Source: Arctopsyche grandis (lineage: Eukaryota; Arthropoda; Insecta; Trichoptera; Hydropsychidae). Taken from it: a stretch of 64,000 nucleotides of DNA. The stretch's first letter is position 1. Every line of letters starts with the position of its first letter. The notes below the pieces were generated by a model that saw only the letters and a list, made by a program, of their open reading frames with translations, did no database searches and was not told the origin of the DNA. A program made the position numbers and the translations under genes. Location: positions 994,501 through 1,058,500 of the forward strand of contig NC_135358.1 in NCBI RefSeq assembly GCF_051622035.1. Direction: 5' to 3'. This document shows positions 63,201 to 64,000 of this stretch, one piece after another.

Positions 63201-64000
63201 TAGAGTTTCCTGAATCTACGAAGCTGTTAGAAATATCAACAATTTGTAAATAAATTACAAATATTTTTCGAAGTTCTATATTTATTTGGTCAGTAAGTTC
63301 GTTTGATTTATATTAATAGGTCACTGACTGCTTGACCATTGTTTGTTTGTTAAAAAATACTTAAAACAGTAAACGATTTAATGACCATTCATTTGTATCT
63401 ATGTAAATATATTATTAAATGTTCAAATAACTTACCGACCATTTATTGAAAAAAATCTAACCATTTAATTAGTTGCCTTTTTCTAATACATATGTGAGGT
63501 ACATTTAATGCCAAAAATGATACGAAATTATACTACGAAAATGATTGGTAGACACTATTTAAAATAATTTATCTGTGAAAATGTGCTAAGAATTTAATAA
63601 TCAATCATTTTTATGATAAATAATTTTATAAATGTATGTATTTGTATGTAAAAATATTTTGAAAGTTTTAAATTTCTATTTATTTTCGTTTAAATACAAA
63701 ATAGTCAACTATTTTTGCCTATATAAATAAATTAACGTGTTCAAAATAAAAATTATATTCACCTATTGATAAAATATTAATATATTCACTTTCGTGAAAC
63801 GATTCAGTGATCGCGTTCAGTTTTTACCATCGGAATATTTTCTTTTTTTTACACACGAAAACGGTATCGAGCGAAAGTTTAATTTTCCCATCAAACGCCA
63901 TATATCATACAATAATTTCCTACATAAGTATAATAAAATCGATATTTTCACATCCGCTTTAAAAATGTGGTAAAATTCCACTATGACTATGTTATGCGTA
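63201..64000. other. Intergenic to window end
   Basis: AT-rich; nothing recognised. Confidence 0.4.

Overview
This looks like a stretch of insect nuclear DNA. It is strongly AT-rich and full of TATG/CATA microsatellites. Its genes are split by short GT-AG introns, and it holds two troponin C genes whose first coding exon carries only the ATG, a layout I know from insect troponin C genes. Many transposon remnants are present. I cannot fix the order from sequence alone. All exon structures below were read by eye from ORFs, splice signals and comparison of paralogs within the window.

Layout. (1) About 2.0-19.5 kb is a same-strand cluster of leucine-rich-repeat (LRR) genes: one copy with only its last exon in view, two broken copies, two short genes predicted to be secreted, and two long genes with a mucin-like or linker region, a membrane segment and a conserved cytoplasmic tail. 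All intact copies share one plan: a small 5' exon ending in phase 2, a middle exon ending in phase 0, and one large LRR exon. (2) About 20.4-26.3 kb is a pile of truncated non-LTR retrotransposon ends plus a roughly 203-bp satellite. (3) About 26.3-33 kb has no convincing gene, only a SINE and a palindrome-ended repeat with a 40-bp minisatellite. (4) About 33.1-35.1 kb and 42.6-44.0 kb hold two complete six-exon troponin C genes, each behind a TATA box. Between them lies a 4-kb hAT transposon with an exact 8-bp target duplication, broken by a jockey-type retrotransposon. (5) About 44-64 kb has no confident host gene. It carries a pair of inverted TTAA-flanked elements, an RTE remnant, a SINE, a deleted PIF/Harbinger element, a second hAT-like element with an exact 8-bp duplication, and scattered retrotransposon tails.

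The two host gene groups appear unrelated in function. The LRR cluster looks like a local birth-and-death family of cell-surface and secreted recognition or adhesion proteins. The troponin C pair encodes calcium sensors of striated muscle.

The most interesting unexplained structure is a hairpin at the 3' ends of several retrotransposons and of a tRNA-derived SINE. Loop sequences resemble one another, while stem sequences differ between copies yet still pair. This suggests an RNA structure shared by a LINE family and its SINE partner.
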